Source: Paraburkholderia sp. BCC1884 (GTDB taxonomy: Bacteria; Pseudomonadota; Gammaproteobacteria; Burkholderiales; Burkholderiaceae). Taken from it: a stretch of 64,000 nucleotides of DNA. A program made the translations under genes and the position numbers. How positions within the stretch are numbered: position 1 is the stretch's first letter; every line of letters starts with the position of its first letter. This document shows positions 1-8,114 of this stretch, one piece after another. Under the pieces are notes generated by a model. It did no database searches, was not told the DNA's origin, and saw only the letters and a list, made by a program, of their open reading frames with translations. Location: positions 248,001 through 312,000 of the forward strand of contig NZ_CAAJGL010000101.1 in NCBI RefSeq assembly GCF_900996225.1. The letters run 5' to 3'.

Positions 1-637
1 CGAACGTCTTCGCGCCCGCTGCATCCCATCCACCAAACGCGACGAACGCAATATTTTCGCGAGGCAGCCCGAAAGCATCGACACCCATCTGATACGAACG
101 AGGGTCCGGCTTGTACGCTTTCACGAGATCGGTAGAGAGCAAGTGGTCGAATACGCCGGTCAGATCCGAATTCGCAATCGCGGCCTCCAGCATGGGCACT
201 GTGAAGTCCGTCAACGGTGCGAGGCCGAGTCCTCGTTGCTTGAGTGTTTTGAGTACCGGGACGACGTCGGGCCATGCTTTCATGTTCACGAAGCCGGCCA
301 ATAACTGCTGACGCTGCCCGGTCGTGAGGGTGATTTTTTCGGCTTCTGCGGCGAACATCAAAGCGTCGTCGGTGACCTGCAGAAAATCCGCATAGGTGCC
401 GGTGAGCGTGCGTAGCCACGTGTAGTCGAATTGCCGGCCGCGCCATGTCGCGACGATCGAGGCGCCTTTACCCGGGAAAAACTGTTCCATGAGTGCGAAG
501 ATGGGGCGCGGATCGAACAGCGCCAGTCCATCGAACGCGACGGCCTTGATGTTGCGTGTTGCCGCCCACGCAGGTAACGCGCTGGCCGCGGCACTGGCCA
601 CTGCCGCGCTCAGGAACGTGCGTCGTTTCATCTTCAT
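1..637 (-). CDS. Secreted HAD-superfamily hydrolase (haloacid dehalogenase type II-like), 3' end outside window
   Basis: Read on the minus strand from ATG at 637, with AGGAG four bases upstream; a second ATG at 631 would have ten-base spacing. The C-terminus lies beyond the window edge, so about 212 residues are visible. The N-terminus carries a twin-arginine-like signal (KRRTFLSAA, residues 4-12, then an Ala-rich stretch ending ALPAWA near residue 25), so the product is probably exported. The mature part begins KAVAFDGLALFD with D36 as candidate nucleophile, and has a LTDFT segment and a later KAYKPDPRSY segment that fits HAD motif III. The family normally has DxFGTLFD at the nucleophile loop; here that loop is one residue shorter. 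Substrate unknown: the family includes 2-haloacid dehalogenases, but export and the altered loop make that activity uncertain. Confidence 0.75.
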   Translation of the reverse strand, partial: MKMKRRTFLSAAVASAAASALPAWAATRNIKAVAFDGLALFDPRPIFALMEQFFPGKGASIVATWRGRQFDYTWLRTLTGTYADFLQVTDDALMFAAEAEKITLTTGQRQQLLAGFVNMKAWPDVVPVLKTLKQRGLGLAPLTDFTVPMLEAAIANSDLTGVFDHLLSTDLVKAYKPDPRSYQMGVDAFGLPRENIAFVAFGGWDAAGAKTF

Positions 638-686
638 TTCACTCCTGTCATGGCGACGCTCGCATCGGCATCGCGGATGTGCGCGC

Positions 687-989
687 TCAAGTCGATCGGG
701 CTGCGCCAGCCAGATGGCCGTTGCGCAACATGATGACGGTCGGAATCCCGGCGAATGGCTCGTGCCGCGAACCCGGATGCAGTCGCAGCCAGGTTCCCGC
801 CGGATATCGCTCATCACGACTGCGCAACTCACCGCTCAGCACGAATATTTCTTCACCGTAGGCGTGGTCGTGTTCGCGCGTGCGTGCACCCGGTTCCCAT
901 TCGACCAAGGTCAGCCTATGACCGGCAGGGCAAGCCAAGCATGCGCTGCAACCGCATGCTTGAGAAGTCGCGGAACCGGTAAATGACAA
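687..989 (-). CDS. Short ChrR-type cupin, start unclear, possibly a 5'-truncated remnant
   Basis: The frame ends at a TGA at 687-689 and stays open back through the LysR gene, so its start cannot be read from the frame. Near the expected N-terminus there is no ATG or GTG; TTG codons occur at 989 and 1007, and 989 was chosen. The recognisable part is a single cupin domain: EWEPGARTREHDHAYGEE, then FVLSGEL, YPAGTWLRLHPGS and RHEPF, which matches ChrR-like cupins (metal-binding His/Glu and a proline-glycine strand pattern). The upstream segment is Cys-rich (CGCSACLAC). It could be translated from the rare TTG codon just after the LysR stop, or be the remaining 3' part of a longer cupin protein. 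The function cannot be assigned. Confidence 0.45.
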   Translation of the reverse strand: MSFTGSATSQACGCSACLACPAGHRLTLVEWEPGARTREHDHAYGEEIFVLSGELRSRDERYPAGTWLRLHPGSRHEPFAGIPTVIMLRNGHLAGAARST

Positions 990-1015
990 TCCACGAATCG
1001 CGGACAATCGAGTGG

Positions 1016-1906
1016 TTAGTTCGAGCGCAATTTCATCAGCGCATCGATCAGAACATCGATCCTGGCGGGTTTCGTCCGCGAGCCCGGCACGATGACATTC
1101 ACCGGCAATGGGTCGGGGCGGCATTGCGGCAGCAGTTCCTGCAATGCGCCGCTGTCGAGATAACGTCGCGCCATGAATTCCGGTATCTGGGACAACCCCG
1201 CGCCCTGGACCGCGGCGTCCGCCAGCGCTTCTCCATGACTGATACGGAAACGCGACTTCGGGACAAGGGTGACGGAGCGACCCTGGTCGTTGAATTCGAG
1301 CGATCGGTCCCGCCCGCTCGTCGGCATCCGGAACGCGACAATAGCGTGTTCGGACAGGTCTGCAACATGCCTGATCTTCGGATGGGCAGCGAGATAAGCC
1401 GGGCTCGCGCACAACACCAGCGGCTGCGAATCGAATTGACGTGCGATCATGCTCGAGTCGGTTAACGTGCCGAAGCGGATCATCGCATCGAAACCTTCTT
1501 TCACCAGACTGACCTGCTCGTCCGACAGGCGCAGATCGATGTCCAGCTCCGGATAGCGTCGCTGCAACGCGCTCAGCACGGGTAACACGACTCGCGTGCC
1601 GTAGCCGATTGGGGCACCGATACGGATCGTGCCGGCGGGCTCGTCGCCAGAGGAGACGCTGTTCAGATCCAGTGCGTCGATCTCGTCGAGAAGGCGTGCG
1701 CATTTCGCAAAGAGTGCCTGCCCCTCCGCCGTCATGTGCACGGAGCGCGTCGTACGATGGAACAGCCGAACGCCCAACTCCTGTTCGAGCCGCGCGATGC
1801 TCTTGGCCACGGAGGAGGGGGCGAGCCCCAACTCCCGCGCAGCGCTCGCGAAACTGCCCTGTCTTGCGACGGCGGCAAAATTGAGGAACTGACTCAGGTT
1901 TTTCAT
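1016..1906 (-). CDS. LysR-family transcriptional regulator
   Basis: A 296-residue LysR-type regulator. The start is placed at ATG 1906 (MKNLSQFLNF), which puts the winged helix-turn-helix at residues 1-60 (ARQGSFASAARELGLAPSSV followed by a recognition helix, then LFHRTTRSVHMTAEG), as usual in this family; the TTG at 1924 would add six residues. The rest is the periplasmic-binding-protein-like effector domain (RIGAPIGYGTRVV, LSDEQVSLVKEGFDAMIRFG). It is divergent from the cupin gene at 2018, and a near-perfect dyad lies between them at 1981-2003. LysR regulators usually control the divergent neighbour, so the cupin gene is the likely target. The inducer is unknown. Confidence 0.88.
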   Translation of the reverse strand: MKNLSQFLNFAAVARQGSFASAARELGLAPSSVAKSIARLEQELGVRLFHRTTRSVHMTAEGQALFAKCARLLDEIDALDLNSVSSGDEPAGTIRIGAPIGYGTRVVLPVLSALQRRYPELDIDLRLSDEQVSLVKEGFDAMIRFGTLTDSSMIARQFDSQPLVLCASPAYLAAHPKIRHVADLSEHAIVAFRMPTSGRDRSLEFNDQGRSVTLVPKSRFRISHGEALADAAVQGAGLSQIPEFMARRYLDSGALQELLPQCRPDPLPVNVIVPGSRTKPARIDVLIDALMKLRSN

Positions 1907-1980
1907 CAACGCTATTCCCGGCAATCTGTCATCAATGAAACGGCAGTGAGGAGATCAAACGGGAGGCAGTATGCGGGTAG

Positions 1981-2003
1981 ATTGAGCTCGTGACGAACTC
2001 AAT
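1981..2003. promoter_or_regulatory. Inverted repeat, candidate LysR operator
   Basis: ATTGAGCTCG, a three-base TGA centre, and CGAACTCAAT form a dyad with nine of ten positions matching. It lies in the 111-bp gap between the divergent LysR gene and the cupin gene, ending 14 bases before the cupin ATG and just upstream of its AAGG ribosome-binding sequence. The position and symmetry suit a regulator site; binding by this LysR protein is inference. Confidence 0.5.
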
Positions 2004-2017
2004 CCTGAAGGTACCCC

Positions 2018-2497
2018 ATGCATTTCCATAAAAGCAAACCCGTTGAATATGATTTTGGTGGCTCGCGTGCCCGCATGCTGGTCTCCGGCAAACACACGGC
2101 GGGATCGTACTGCATGATCGAAATATTTTCTCCGGCCGGCCGCGCGACACCGACCCACCGCCATCAGCATGAGGACGAGACGATCCATATGCTGGAAGGT
2201 GCGCTAGACGTCAACATCGAAGGCACGGTACACACGGTGCGGGCCGGCGAGACCTTGATCTTGCAGCGTGGCACGGCGCATCAACTGATTAACCAGGGTG
2301 AACAGACGGCGCGCTATCTGGTGATCTGCGCACCGGCGGGGTTCGACGAATTCGTCGAGAGCTGCTCCGAAGTGATCGACGCTCCCGCCGATCTCGCGCC
2401 GCCGAGTGACGCCGCGAAGGAGCGGATGCGGGCCGCCGCGCCGCGCTTCGGCATCACCTTGATGCCGCCGCAGAGCGCGCCGGTCAAGGCCGCTTGA
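2018..2497 (+). CDS. Single-domain cupin protein (quercetinase-like)
   Basis: A 159-residue protein starting at ATG 2018 with AAGG six bases upstream. A conserved cupin spans residues 35-115: P45-x-H47-x-H49 and E54 (PTHRHQHEDETIHMLEG) form motif 1, and GETLILQRGTAHQL with H88 forms motif 2, giving the usual three-His one-Glu metal site. Cupins of this size include dioxygenases, isomerases and simple ligand-binding proteins, so no substrate is proposed. The tail (residues 120-159) is Ala/Pro-rich. The gene is divergent from a LysR regulator, which probably controls it through the dyad just upstream. The downstream neighbour is a damaged SDR gene. Confidence 0.8.
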   Translation: MHFHKSKPVEYDFGGSRARMLVSGKHTAGSYCMIEIFSPAGRATPTHRHQHEDETIHMLEGALDVNIEGTVHTVRAGETLILQRGTAHQLINQGEQTARYLVICAPAGFDEFVESCSEVIDAPADLAPPSDAAKERMRAAAPRFGITLMPPQSAPVKAA

Positions 2498-2513
2498 CGA
2501 AGGGCTCGACGCG

Positions 2514-2627
2514 TTAAACGCCTGAACTCGCTGCGCGGCCTCGCTGCGGCGAGCGGGCGGCGCGCAACTCCGACGCATCGAGGTAGAAATTCCGGTTGTC
2601 GGCCATGCGCTCGATCATGAAGTCCGG
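2514..2627 (-). pseudogene. Possible C-terminal remnant of an unidentified minus-strand gene
   Basis: On the minus strand the sequence reads MIERMADNRNFYLDASELRA and continues about 14 residues to a TAA at 2514-2516. Its codon choice looks like coding sequence, and it abuts the point where the SDR pseudogene on the other strand loses its N-terminus (about 2627). It may be the tail of a gene whose body was deleted with the SDR 5' end. The parent family is not recognised. Confidence 0.25.
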
Positions 2628-3204
2628 CCTGCTAGCTGCCGTCGAGGAATCCGCCGACCAGGACGTCCGCCGCATGTACGACACCAACGTTTTCGGTTTG
2701 CTGAACGTCACACGCGCCGTTCTGCCCATATTGCGTGCGCAGCGCTCTGGCCATGTGATCAATATTTCGTCGATCGGCGGCTATCGGGCGGCAGCGGGAT
2801 TCGGCGTGTACTCGTCGACCAAGTTCGCTGTCGAGGGCATCACGGAGGCATTGCATGCGGAATTGAAGCCGCTCGGCATTCGCGCGACCGTGGTCGAGCC
2901 GGGCTATTTCCGCACGGACTTTCTGGATGCCTCGTCGCTGGTCGTGGCGCCCGAGGTGATCGACGACTACGACGACACGGCGGGCGCAGTTCGTCGTCGC
3001 GCCATGCAGATGAATCACAATCAGCCGGGCGACCCCGCCAGGTTGGCGAGTGCGCTGATCGAACTGGTCGACGCGCCGACACCGCCGTTGCGTTTGCCGC
3101 TCGGCACGGACACGCTGGCCGCGATCGCCGCAAAAAACGATTATGTCGCGCAGGAGATGGCGACGTGGAAGGCCTTGTCTGCGTCGACGGACTTTCCGGT
3201 CTGA
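2596..3204 (+). pseudogene. 5'-truncated short-chain dehydrogenase/reductase
   Basis: The reading frame to the stop at 3204 encodes the C-terminal two thirds of a classical SDR. It has a VRRMYDTNVFGLLNVTRAVLP segment, the catalytic Ser in INISSIGG, the YSSTK catalytic Tyr/Lys motif, and VEPGYFRTDFL. The N-terminal Rossmann strand with TGxxxGxG and the NAG motif, roughly 80 residues, are absent; homology starts abruptly at GLLAAVEES near 2629. The only upstream start in frame is a TTG at 2596 that adds unrelated residues (MSAMRSIMKS). Without the cofactor-binding half it should be inactive. The break coincides with a remnant of another gene on the opposite strand, which points to a deletion. 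Intact relatives are generic oxidoreductases of unknown substrate. Confidence 0.75.
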
Positions 3205-3368
3205 GTCGAGGGACGACGCGCCGCCTGCTGGGACACGCACGGTCGAGGCGGCATCCTGTTCTTACATCGTAACCTCGGGTCATATTTCCGGTAACGAATG
3301 TAACCGAGTTCATCACTAGACTGTCGCCACATTCGGACGACCGCTGTCGGCTCGTTCGTCATTTCCGG

Positions 3369-4439
3369 ATGGGGCTTCAGATGATTTCGATGGATCAGGC
3401 GACGTCGGCGGCAACCGCCCGGCGCGATGCGTGTGGCGTTGGCGATTACATATGGCCGACGCGCGCAAGGCGTTTGTCAGCGACATTCTTCAAGCTGCTC
3501 TATCGCTGGACGCACAGCGACGCTTACCGGCATAACGAGCGTTTGTGGCATGACGTCGGCATCACGCGCGATGCCGAGGGTTGCCTTGCCGGCATTTCGA
3601 TCGGGGGTCACGAGATCGAAGTGGAGAACGCGCGTGGCTTGAGCATCGCGCGAACTGCTTCGTGTCATCTGATCGCAACTGGACCATCGGTTAACGACAT
3701 CGATTACGATGCGCTCGATCTCGATCACGTGATGGGGGTCAACGGGGCTATCGCGCTACGGGACCGGCACGACATTCCGTTTGAGTTCTACTGCATCGTC
3801 GACTCGGGGTTCGTGCGCAATCGACCTGACATGGTTGCGCGCGTGGTCCGCGAGGACTTGACGCTCTTCACCACGCCACTCGTGCTCTGGTACATCGCGC
3901 AGTGTTTGCCGCTCGCGCAGATCCGCTGCCGCATTTTCCTGATTGAAGACGTTCAGTATCCGGCTCGCAAACGCTCGTTGCGCCCGCGCGATCTGCTCGA
4001 CATGCAGGCGAATTCCGACGCGGTGTTGTTTGACGAAGCGGCGCCACTTGGCTTCAGCACGAATCTGAAGCGAGGCGTATTCGACGGCCGGACGGTGGCT
4101 TATACCGCGCTTCAGGCGCTTGTCTGGCTCGGGTTTCGTGAGGTCTTTCTGCATGGCGTCGATCTGGGCGATGCGGCGCATACCCCGCGTTTCTACGAAA
4201 CCGTCGACACCATGCAGCCGAGTTCGCTCGATGCCCAATTCGACGCCGTCATCGAACCTTCGTTCCGGGGCGCTTCGACGCTGCTTGGATCGCTTGGTGT
4301 GGACGTGAAAAACCTGTCGCCGCAGAGTGCGCTCGGTACGGGAATTTTCGAAAAGGTCGATTGGCGAACCCTGAGGCGAACGCCCGCGATGAGGACTTCA
4401 TGCGCCGCACAGCGTCGACGTGCGGCGGGGTTGTCATGA
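3369..4439 (+). CDS. Putative GT42/DUF115-like surface-glycan transferase
   Basis: A 356-residue soluble protein. ATG 3369 is used; ATG codons at 3381 and 3390 are alternatives. Around residues 100-125 it has LIATGPSVNDIDYDALDLD and MGVNGAIAL. This resembles the GPS nucleotide-binding loop and following NxA segment of GT42 sialyltransferase-like and DUF115 proteins. Further on, EVFLHGVDLGDA near residue 262 matches the G-x-D-L element of the same superfamily. The C-terminal 25 residues are Arg/Ala-rich. The stop overlaps the start of a GT4-like glycosyltransferase gene by ATGA, so the two are probably co-translated and act on the same glycan, possibly lipopolysaccharide core. The donor sugar is not evident; assignment rests on motif resemblance only. 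Confidence 0.5.
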   Translation: MGLQMISMDQATSAATARRDACGVGDYIWPTRARRLSATFFKLLYRWTHSDAYRHNERLWHDVGITRDAEGCLAGISIGGHEIEVENARGLSIARTASCHLIATGPSVNDIDYDALDLDHVMGVNGAIALRDRHDIPFEFYCIVDSGFVRNRPDMVARVVREDLTLFTTPLVLWYIAQCLPLAQIRCRIFLIEDVQYPARKRSLRPRDLLDMQANSDAVLFDEAAPLGFSTNLKRGVFDGRTVAYTALQALVWLGFREVFLHGVDLGDAAHTPRFYETVDTMQPSSLDAQFDAVIEPSFRGASTLLGSLGVDVKNLSPQSALGTGIFEKVDWRTLRRTPAMRTSCAAQRRRAAGLS

Positions 4440-5563
4440 ATGTCGTGCACGTTTCCAATACGCCGGTTGCCGGCAGCCCCGGCAATATCGTGTCGGCGCT
4501 CAATCGGCTGACCGATATCCGCGCGCGTCATATCGTGTTCAATAGTTCGGCGTATCGGACGCGGACGTTCGCCGTCGATATCGACTGGGAAAGCCAACGT
4601 GAAGAGGCGTTCGACGCGATCGCCGCGGCCGACGTGATTCACATTCACCAGTACTTCGCTCTTGAGAATACATTCGGCGCCGACTTTCAGCGCCACTTCG
4701 GCAAGAAAAAACTGATCCGGCAATATCATTCCGCGCCGGATCTCTGGGCGAAGGGCGATGCCGCGGTAGTGGCAAGCATTGTCAATGAAGCCGTGCCGCA
4801 ACTCGTGATTGCCCAAGGGCCCGAGCGCTACTATCCGTTCGCGCGCGTGGTGCCGAACGTCATTCCGCTTCACGATTCGCGCTATCTGCCGATGGAGCCG
4901 CCCGACGGCTTGCCGGTCGTGGTGTTTTCGCCGAGTGGGCGCGCCTCCGCGTGGAAGACGAGGTGGGAAACCAAGGGCGCGCCGCAAACGCTGGCCTTGC
5001 TGCGCAAGCTGCAACGCGAAGGCTTGTGCAAGCTGGAACTGATCGTGGATCGACCGCACGACGAATGCCTTCGTGCGCGACAGCAGGCGTCGATCGTCAT
5101 CGATGAATGCGTGACGGGCAACTATCATCTGAGCGGACTCGAGGCGCTTTCGCAGGGCAAGCCGACCATCGGCTATCTGGATCAGCGGGTGCAGGCGCAG
5201 CTCAGGACCATCACCGGGGCCGTGGAGTTGCCGTGGATCGACGTACGGCTGGAAGAGGCGGAACAACCGCTGCGCGAACTGCTGGCCAGCCGGAGTTTGC
5301 GCACCGCGGCGGGCGCGGCCTCGCGAAAGTGGATGGAAACGTATTACGATGACGCCGGCTTGATCCAGCATTACCGCCGGGCCTATCTCGATCTCTTCGA
5401 GGCGCCGGAGCGGTTCGGCGTGGCACGTTTCGATAGTGAGATCGAGCGGTGGCTGGCGGTGGGGCTGCCGAATCATCACTGGAGTGCGCGGCGTAGGGCA
5501 CGGGCGCCGTTTGGGCGTGCGTTGAGGTCGCTGGGAGGGTGGGTGGGTATCCACCAGATTTAA
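4436..5563 (+). CDS. Glycosyltransferase, GT4-like (GT-B fold)
   Basis: A 375-residue protein starting at ATG 4436, overlapping the previous stop as ATGA; the longer frame from TTG 4361 is unlikely. The N-terminal half opens MNVVHVSNTPVAGSPGNIVSALN and has the DVIHIHQYFALEN segment typical of GT4 enzymes. The middle has PNVIPLHDSRYLP. The C-terminal domain carries SGRASAWKTRWETKG and, later, ASIVIDECVTGNYHLSGLEA followed by LSQGKPTIGYLD, matching the donor-binding E-x7-E region of GT4 transferases. It probably transfers a sugar in the cytoplasm to a lipopolysaccharide or other glycan, together with the upstream gene. The sugar cannot be read from sequence. Confidence 0.75.
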   Translation: MNVVHVSNTPVAGSPGNIVSALNRLTDIRARHIVFNSSAYRTRTFAVDIDWESQREEAFDAIAAADVIHIHQYFALENTFGADFQRHFGKKKLIRQYHSAPDLWAKGDAAVVASIVNEAVPQLVIAQGPERYYPFARVVPNVIPLHDSRYLPMEPPDGLPVVVFSPSGRASAWKTRWETKGAPQTLALLRKLQREGLCKLELIVDRPHDECLRARQQASIVIDECVTGNYHLSGLEALSQGKPTIGYLDQRVQAQLRTITGAVELPWIDVRLEEAEQPLRELLASRSLRTAAGAASRKWMETYYDDAGLIQHYRRAYLDLFEAPERFGVARFDSEIERWLAVGLPNHHWSARRRARAPFGRALRSLGGWVGIHQI

Positions 5564-6058
5564 CTTGCGGGGCTTCTCCTGACGGAGACGTCTTGGACGC
5601 TGGCAATTTTTATCCGTGGCCCGTGAAATCTGTCAAATAACGGCCGCAACGCCTGTGAAAAGGCATTTGACCGAACCTCGACGTCTCGTGGTGGCAGACT
5701 CGAACCGTTTAGCGTCGCTAACGCGCTTACGGGGATCAAAAAATTTTGAACGACCTTGGGCGTTCTGTCTGTGTGACGAAGTCTCGCGGGTCATGTCTCA
5801 ACGCCCGCGCCCAGATCTCAAACACCTCCACAACGACGATCACAGACCCCGCCAAATTAACGCCCCATAGGGGTGGATGATGGTCACGCAAATGTGGTAG
5901 CCTAAGCCCACAATTTTATATTCTTACCGCATATTATCTCCCGCGTTCGGTGGTGGCTTTTATGGCCTGCTCTCGTGAAGAGGTTTATGTGTGATGGTCG
6001 AGCCAGGCATTAAAGGCATATCTGTGCAGTGCATGCGAAAGGCGGAGATGTGAGAGAA
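5564..6058. other. 495-bp intergenic region ahead of the sugar island, AT-rich at its 3' end
   Basis: No credible gene is visible. A GTG-started 84-codon frame at 5616-5870 has no recognisable product and atypical composition. The last 170 bases become clearly AT-rich (5911-5940, containing TATATT and TATTAT), unlike the flanking GC-rich DNA. That is a plausible promoter area for the long gene run that begins at 6059, but no convincing -35 hexamer could be paired. The composition change marks the left boundary of the low-GC island. Confidence 0.4.
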
Positions 6059-6799
6059 ATGGATCTTCCGAAGGTCAATCAAAATAAACGCATGATTGCA
6101 ATCGTGCAATCGTGCTATATCCCTTGGAAGGGTTTTTTCGACCTTATTGCCTGCGCCGATGAGTTTATCCTGTACGACGACATGCAATACACCCGTCGAG
6201 ACTGGCGGAATCGGAATCTGATCAAGACTGCTCAGGGGCTGACCTGGTTGACAGTTCCAGTAAAAGTGAAGGGAAAATATTTCCAGTCGATTCGAGATAC
6301 GGAAATAGATGGGCGCGATTGGCAAGAAAAGCATTGGAAAACTATTTCGCAAAATTATCGGCGTGCTCCTTATTTTGCGGATATTTCGAAAGTTCTTGAG
6401 CCGCTTTATTTGGAGCGGCAATACGAGAAGCTATCGGAGCTGAATCGGACATTAATAGAGGCGATTTGCCCGATGTTGGGAATTCATACGCCGATTAGAT
6501 GGTCTTGGGATTATAAACTTGTCGACGGAAAAACCGAGCGACTGGTGGATATTTGTGTTCAGGCAAATGGAACGGATTATATTTCCGGGCCGGCGGCGCG
6601 AGAGTATATCGACAAGAGTCTGTTTGATCGAGCTGGCGTCGACCTGCATTACTTCGATTATTCGAATTACCCGGAATATCCGCAATTGTGGAGCGGTTTC
6701 GAGCACGGCGTGACAGTGCTTGATCTGCTTTTTAATTGCGGGCCGGGCGCAGCGGATCATATGAAATTCGCGTCGTCGCCAATCACTATCAACAGCTGA
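6059..6799 (+). CDS. WbqC-family protein
   Basis: A 246-residue member of the WbqC family, found in O-antigen and other surface-glycan loci. The start is placed at ATG 6059; GTG 6029 and ATG 6092 are alternatives. The family signature at the N-terminus is clear: MIAIVQSCYIPWKGFFDLI, then DEFILYDDMQYTRRDWRNRN, WLTVPVKVKG, and a C-terminal SYPEYPQLWSGFEHGVTVLDLLFNCG-type ending (here NYPEYPQLW and LDLLFNCGP). The biochemical role of the family is unsettled; context suggests work on a nucleotide-linked or lipid-linked sugar. Base composition is noticeably lower in GC and in third-position GC than the housekeeping genes, supporting acquisition by transfer. First gene of a run of closely packed genes to 18620. 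Confidence 0.8.
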   Translation: MDLPKVNQNKRMIAIVQSCYIPWKGFFDLIACADEFILYDDMQYTRRDWRNRNLIKTAQGLTWLTVPVKVKGKYFQSIRDTEIDGRDWQEKHWKTISQNYRRAPYFADISKVLEPLYLERQYEKLSELNRTLIEAICPMLGIHTPIRWSWDYKLVDGKTERLVDICVQANGTDYISGPAAREYIDKSLFDRAGVDLHYFDYSNYPEYPQLWSGFEHGVTVLDLLFNCGPGAADHMKFASSPITINS

Positions 6800-6819
6800 C
6801 GGGATCTTTCGTTATCTCT

Positions 6820-7437
6820 ATGGACAATCTGCTTGCTCAGGTATCCAGCTATTACACGGAAAAAATCGAGCGGTTTGGCGCCCAACCGCTCGGCGTTGAC
6901 TGGAATGGCTTTGACGGTCAAGTGTTACGCTTTGCGCAGTTATGCAAACTATTACTACCGGGCTCGCATTTTTCGGTCACCGACGTAGGTTGCGGCTACG
7001 GCGCACTGCTGGATTTTCTGCTGGATAACTTCGATGCGTTCGATTATGTCGGCATCGACATTTCTGAAGCTATGGTCGATACCGCGACCAAGATGCGTGA
7101 GCAGCACTCGCGGTCCAAATTTATTGTTGGCGCGGAGCCGCCGCATCCGACAGACTATGTCGTCGCGAGCGGCATCTTCAATGTCAAGCTTGGCGCCGAC
7201 ACCGATATGTGGCGGGCCTACATAGAGTCGACGTTGGAGGTCATGAACCGTTTTTCCACACGTGGATTCGCGTTCAACTGTCTTACCGGCTATTCAGACG
7301 CGCACAAAATGCGTGCCGATCTTCATTACGCCGATCCTTGTGAATTATTCGATATGTGCAAACGTCGTTACTCGCGTAATGTGGCCCTGTTGCATGACTA
7401 CGATCTTTATGAATTCACCATCCTCGTCCGAAAATGA
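6820..7437 (+). CDS. Class I SAM-dependent methyltransferase
   Basis: A 205-residue methyltransferase with start at ATG 6820 (MDNLLAQVSSYYTEKIERFG). Motif I is VTDVGCGYGALLDFL at about residues 49-63, and the acidic motif II follows as DYVGIDISEAMV. The late strand is IFNVKLGAD. The N-terminal YYTEKIERFGAQPLGVDWNG arrangement is typical of small methyltransferases in glycan loci that modify sugars or their amino or hydroxyl groups. Its stop overlaps the ATG of the acyltransferase gene (ATGA), so the two are translationally coupled. The acceptor is unknown; a sugar made by this island is the likely substrate. Confidence 0.8.
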   Translation: MDNLLAQVSSYYTEKIERFGAQPLGVDWNGFDGQVLRFAQLCKLLLPGSHFSVTDVGCGYGALLDFLLDNFDAFDYVGIDISEAMVDTATKMREQHSRSKFIVGAEPPHPTDYVVASGIFNVKLGADTDMWRAYIESTLEVMNRFSTRGFAFNCLTGYSDAHKMRADLHYADPCELFDMCKRRYSRNVALLHDYDLYEFTILVRK

Positions 7438-8114
7438 CTATGGCAAAGCAAAGTAAGCCGCTCGTCATATTTGGCGCCGGCCAGATCGCGGAACTCGCGT
7501 GGTTTTACTTTACCAACGATTCCAGCTATCAGCCGATTGCCTTTACGGTTGATCGGGAGTTCATCGATGGCAGGGATTTCTGCGGGCTGCCGGTTGTCCC
7601 ATTCGAGGAAATGACGCAGTTCTATAAAGCCGAAGACATCGACGTATTCGTTGCTCTCAGTTACGCGAAGGTCAATGCGCTGCGTACGCAAAAGGTTCAG
7701 GAAGTACGTGCGGCAGGCTATCGAACCGCTAGCTATGTCAGCAGCCGCGCTACCGTCTTTCCAGATTTTGCCGTTGGAGGTAACTGCTTCATTCTGGAAG
7801 ACAACACGATACAGCCGTTCGCCAAGATTGGTGACAACGTTACGCTTTGGAGTGGCAATCATATTGGGCATCACTCGGTCATCGAAGATAACTGTTTCAT
7901 CAGTTCCCATGTCGTTATATCCGGTGGGGTGAGGGTTGGGGCGGGAACGTTTATTGGCGTGAACTCAACGGTGCGCGACCACGTTTCAATTGGTGAACGT
8001 TGTGTGCTCGGGGCCGGATCGCTGATTACGGCAGATACGGAACCCGAAGGCGTTTATCACGCGCCAGCCTCCGAGCGCGCCCGCGTCCCGAGTTCCCGGT
8101 TACGCAGCATTTAA
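7434..8114 (+). CDS. PglD/NeuD-like acyltransferase with left-handed beta-helix
   Basis: A 226-residue sugar acyltransferase starting at ATG 7434. The N-terminal Rossmann-like part begins PLVIFGAGQIAELAWFYF, as in PglD and NeuD proteins. The C-terminal half (from about residue 100) has the hexapeptide-repeat pattern of a left-handed beta-helix: TVFPDFAVGGNCFILEDNT, IGDNVTLWSGNHIGHHSVIE, VISGGVRVGAGTFIGVNSTV, VSIGERCVLGAGSLI. Catalytic-type His residues sit in GNHIGHHS. Relatives N- or O-acylate amino sugars using acetyl-CoA or similar donors. With a WecE-type aminotransferase in the same island, N-acylation of a 4-amino-4,6-dideoxy sugar is a reasonable but unproven role. It overlaps its neighbours at both ends. 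Confidence 0.82.
   Translation: MTMAKQSKPLVIFGAGQIAELAWFYFTNDSSYQPIAFTVDREFIDGRDFCGLPVVPFEEMTQFYKAEDIDVFVALSYAKVNALRTQKVQEVRAAGYRTASYVSSRATVFPDFAVGGNCFILEDNTIQPFAKIGDNVTLWSGNHIGHHSVIEDNCFISSHVVISGGVRVGAGTFIGVNSTVRDHVSIGERCVLGAGSLITADTEPEGVYHAPASERARVPSSRLRSI

Noticed and set aside
687..1703. Full-length 338-codon reading of the cupin frame on the minus strand.
   Set aside because: Its first 230 residues only mirror the LysR gene; only the last 100 match a known fold.
4193..5554. A 453-codon open frame on the minus strand across two glycosyltransferase genes.
   Set aside because: Composition is Arg/His/Pro-rich with no motifs, and both + strand genes are clearly real.
5616..5870. GTG-started 84-codon frame in the gap before the island.
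   Set aside because: No ribosome-binding sequence, no recognisable product, and composition like noncoding DNA.
5891..5955. GGTAGC..TAAGCC and a later GGTGGTGGC, resembling parts of a JUMPstart/ops element.
   Set aside because: The matches are short, wrongly spaced, and the ops core GGCGGTAGCGTG is absent.
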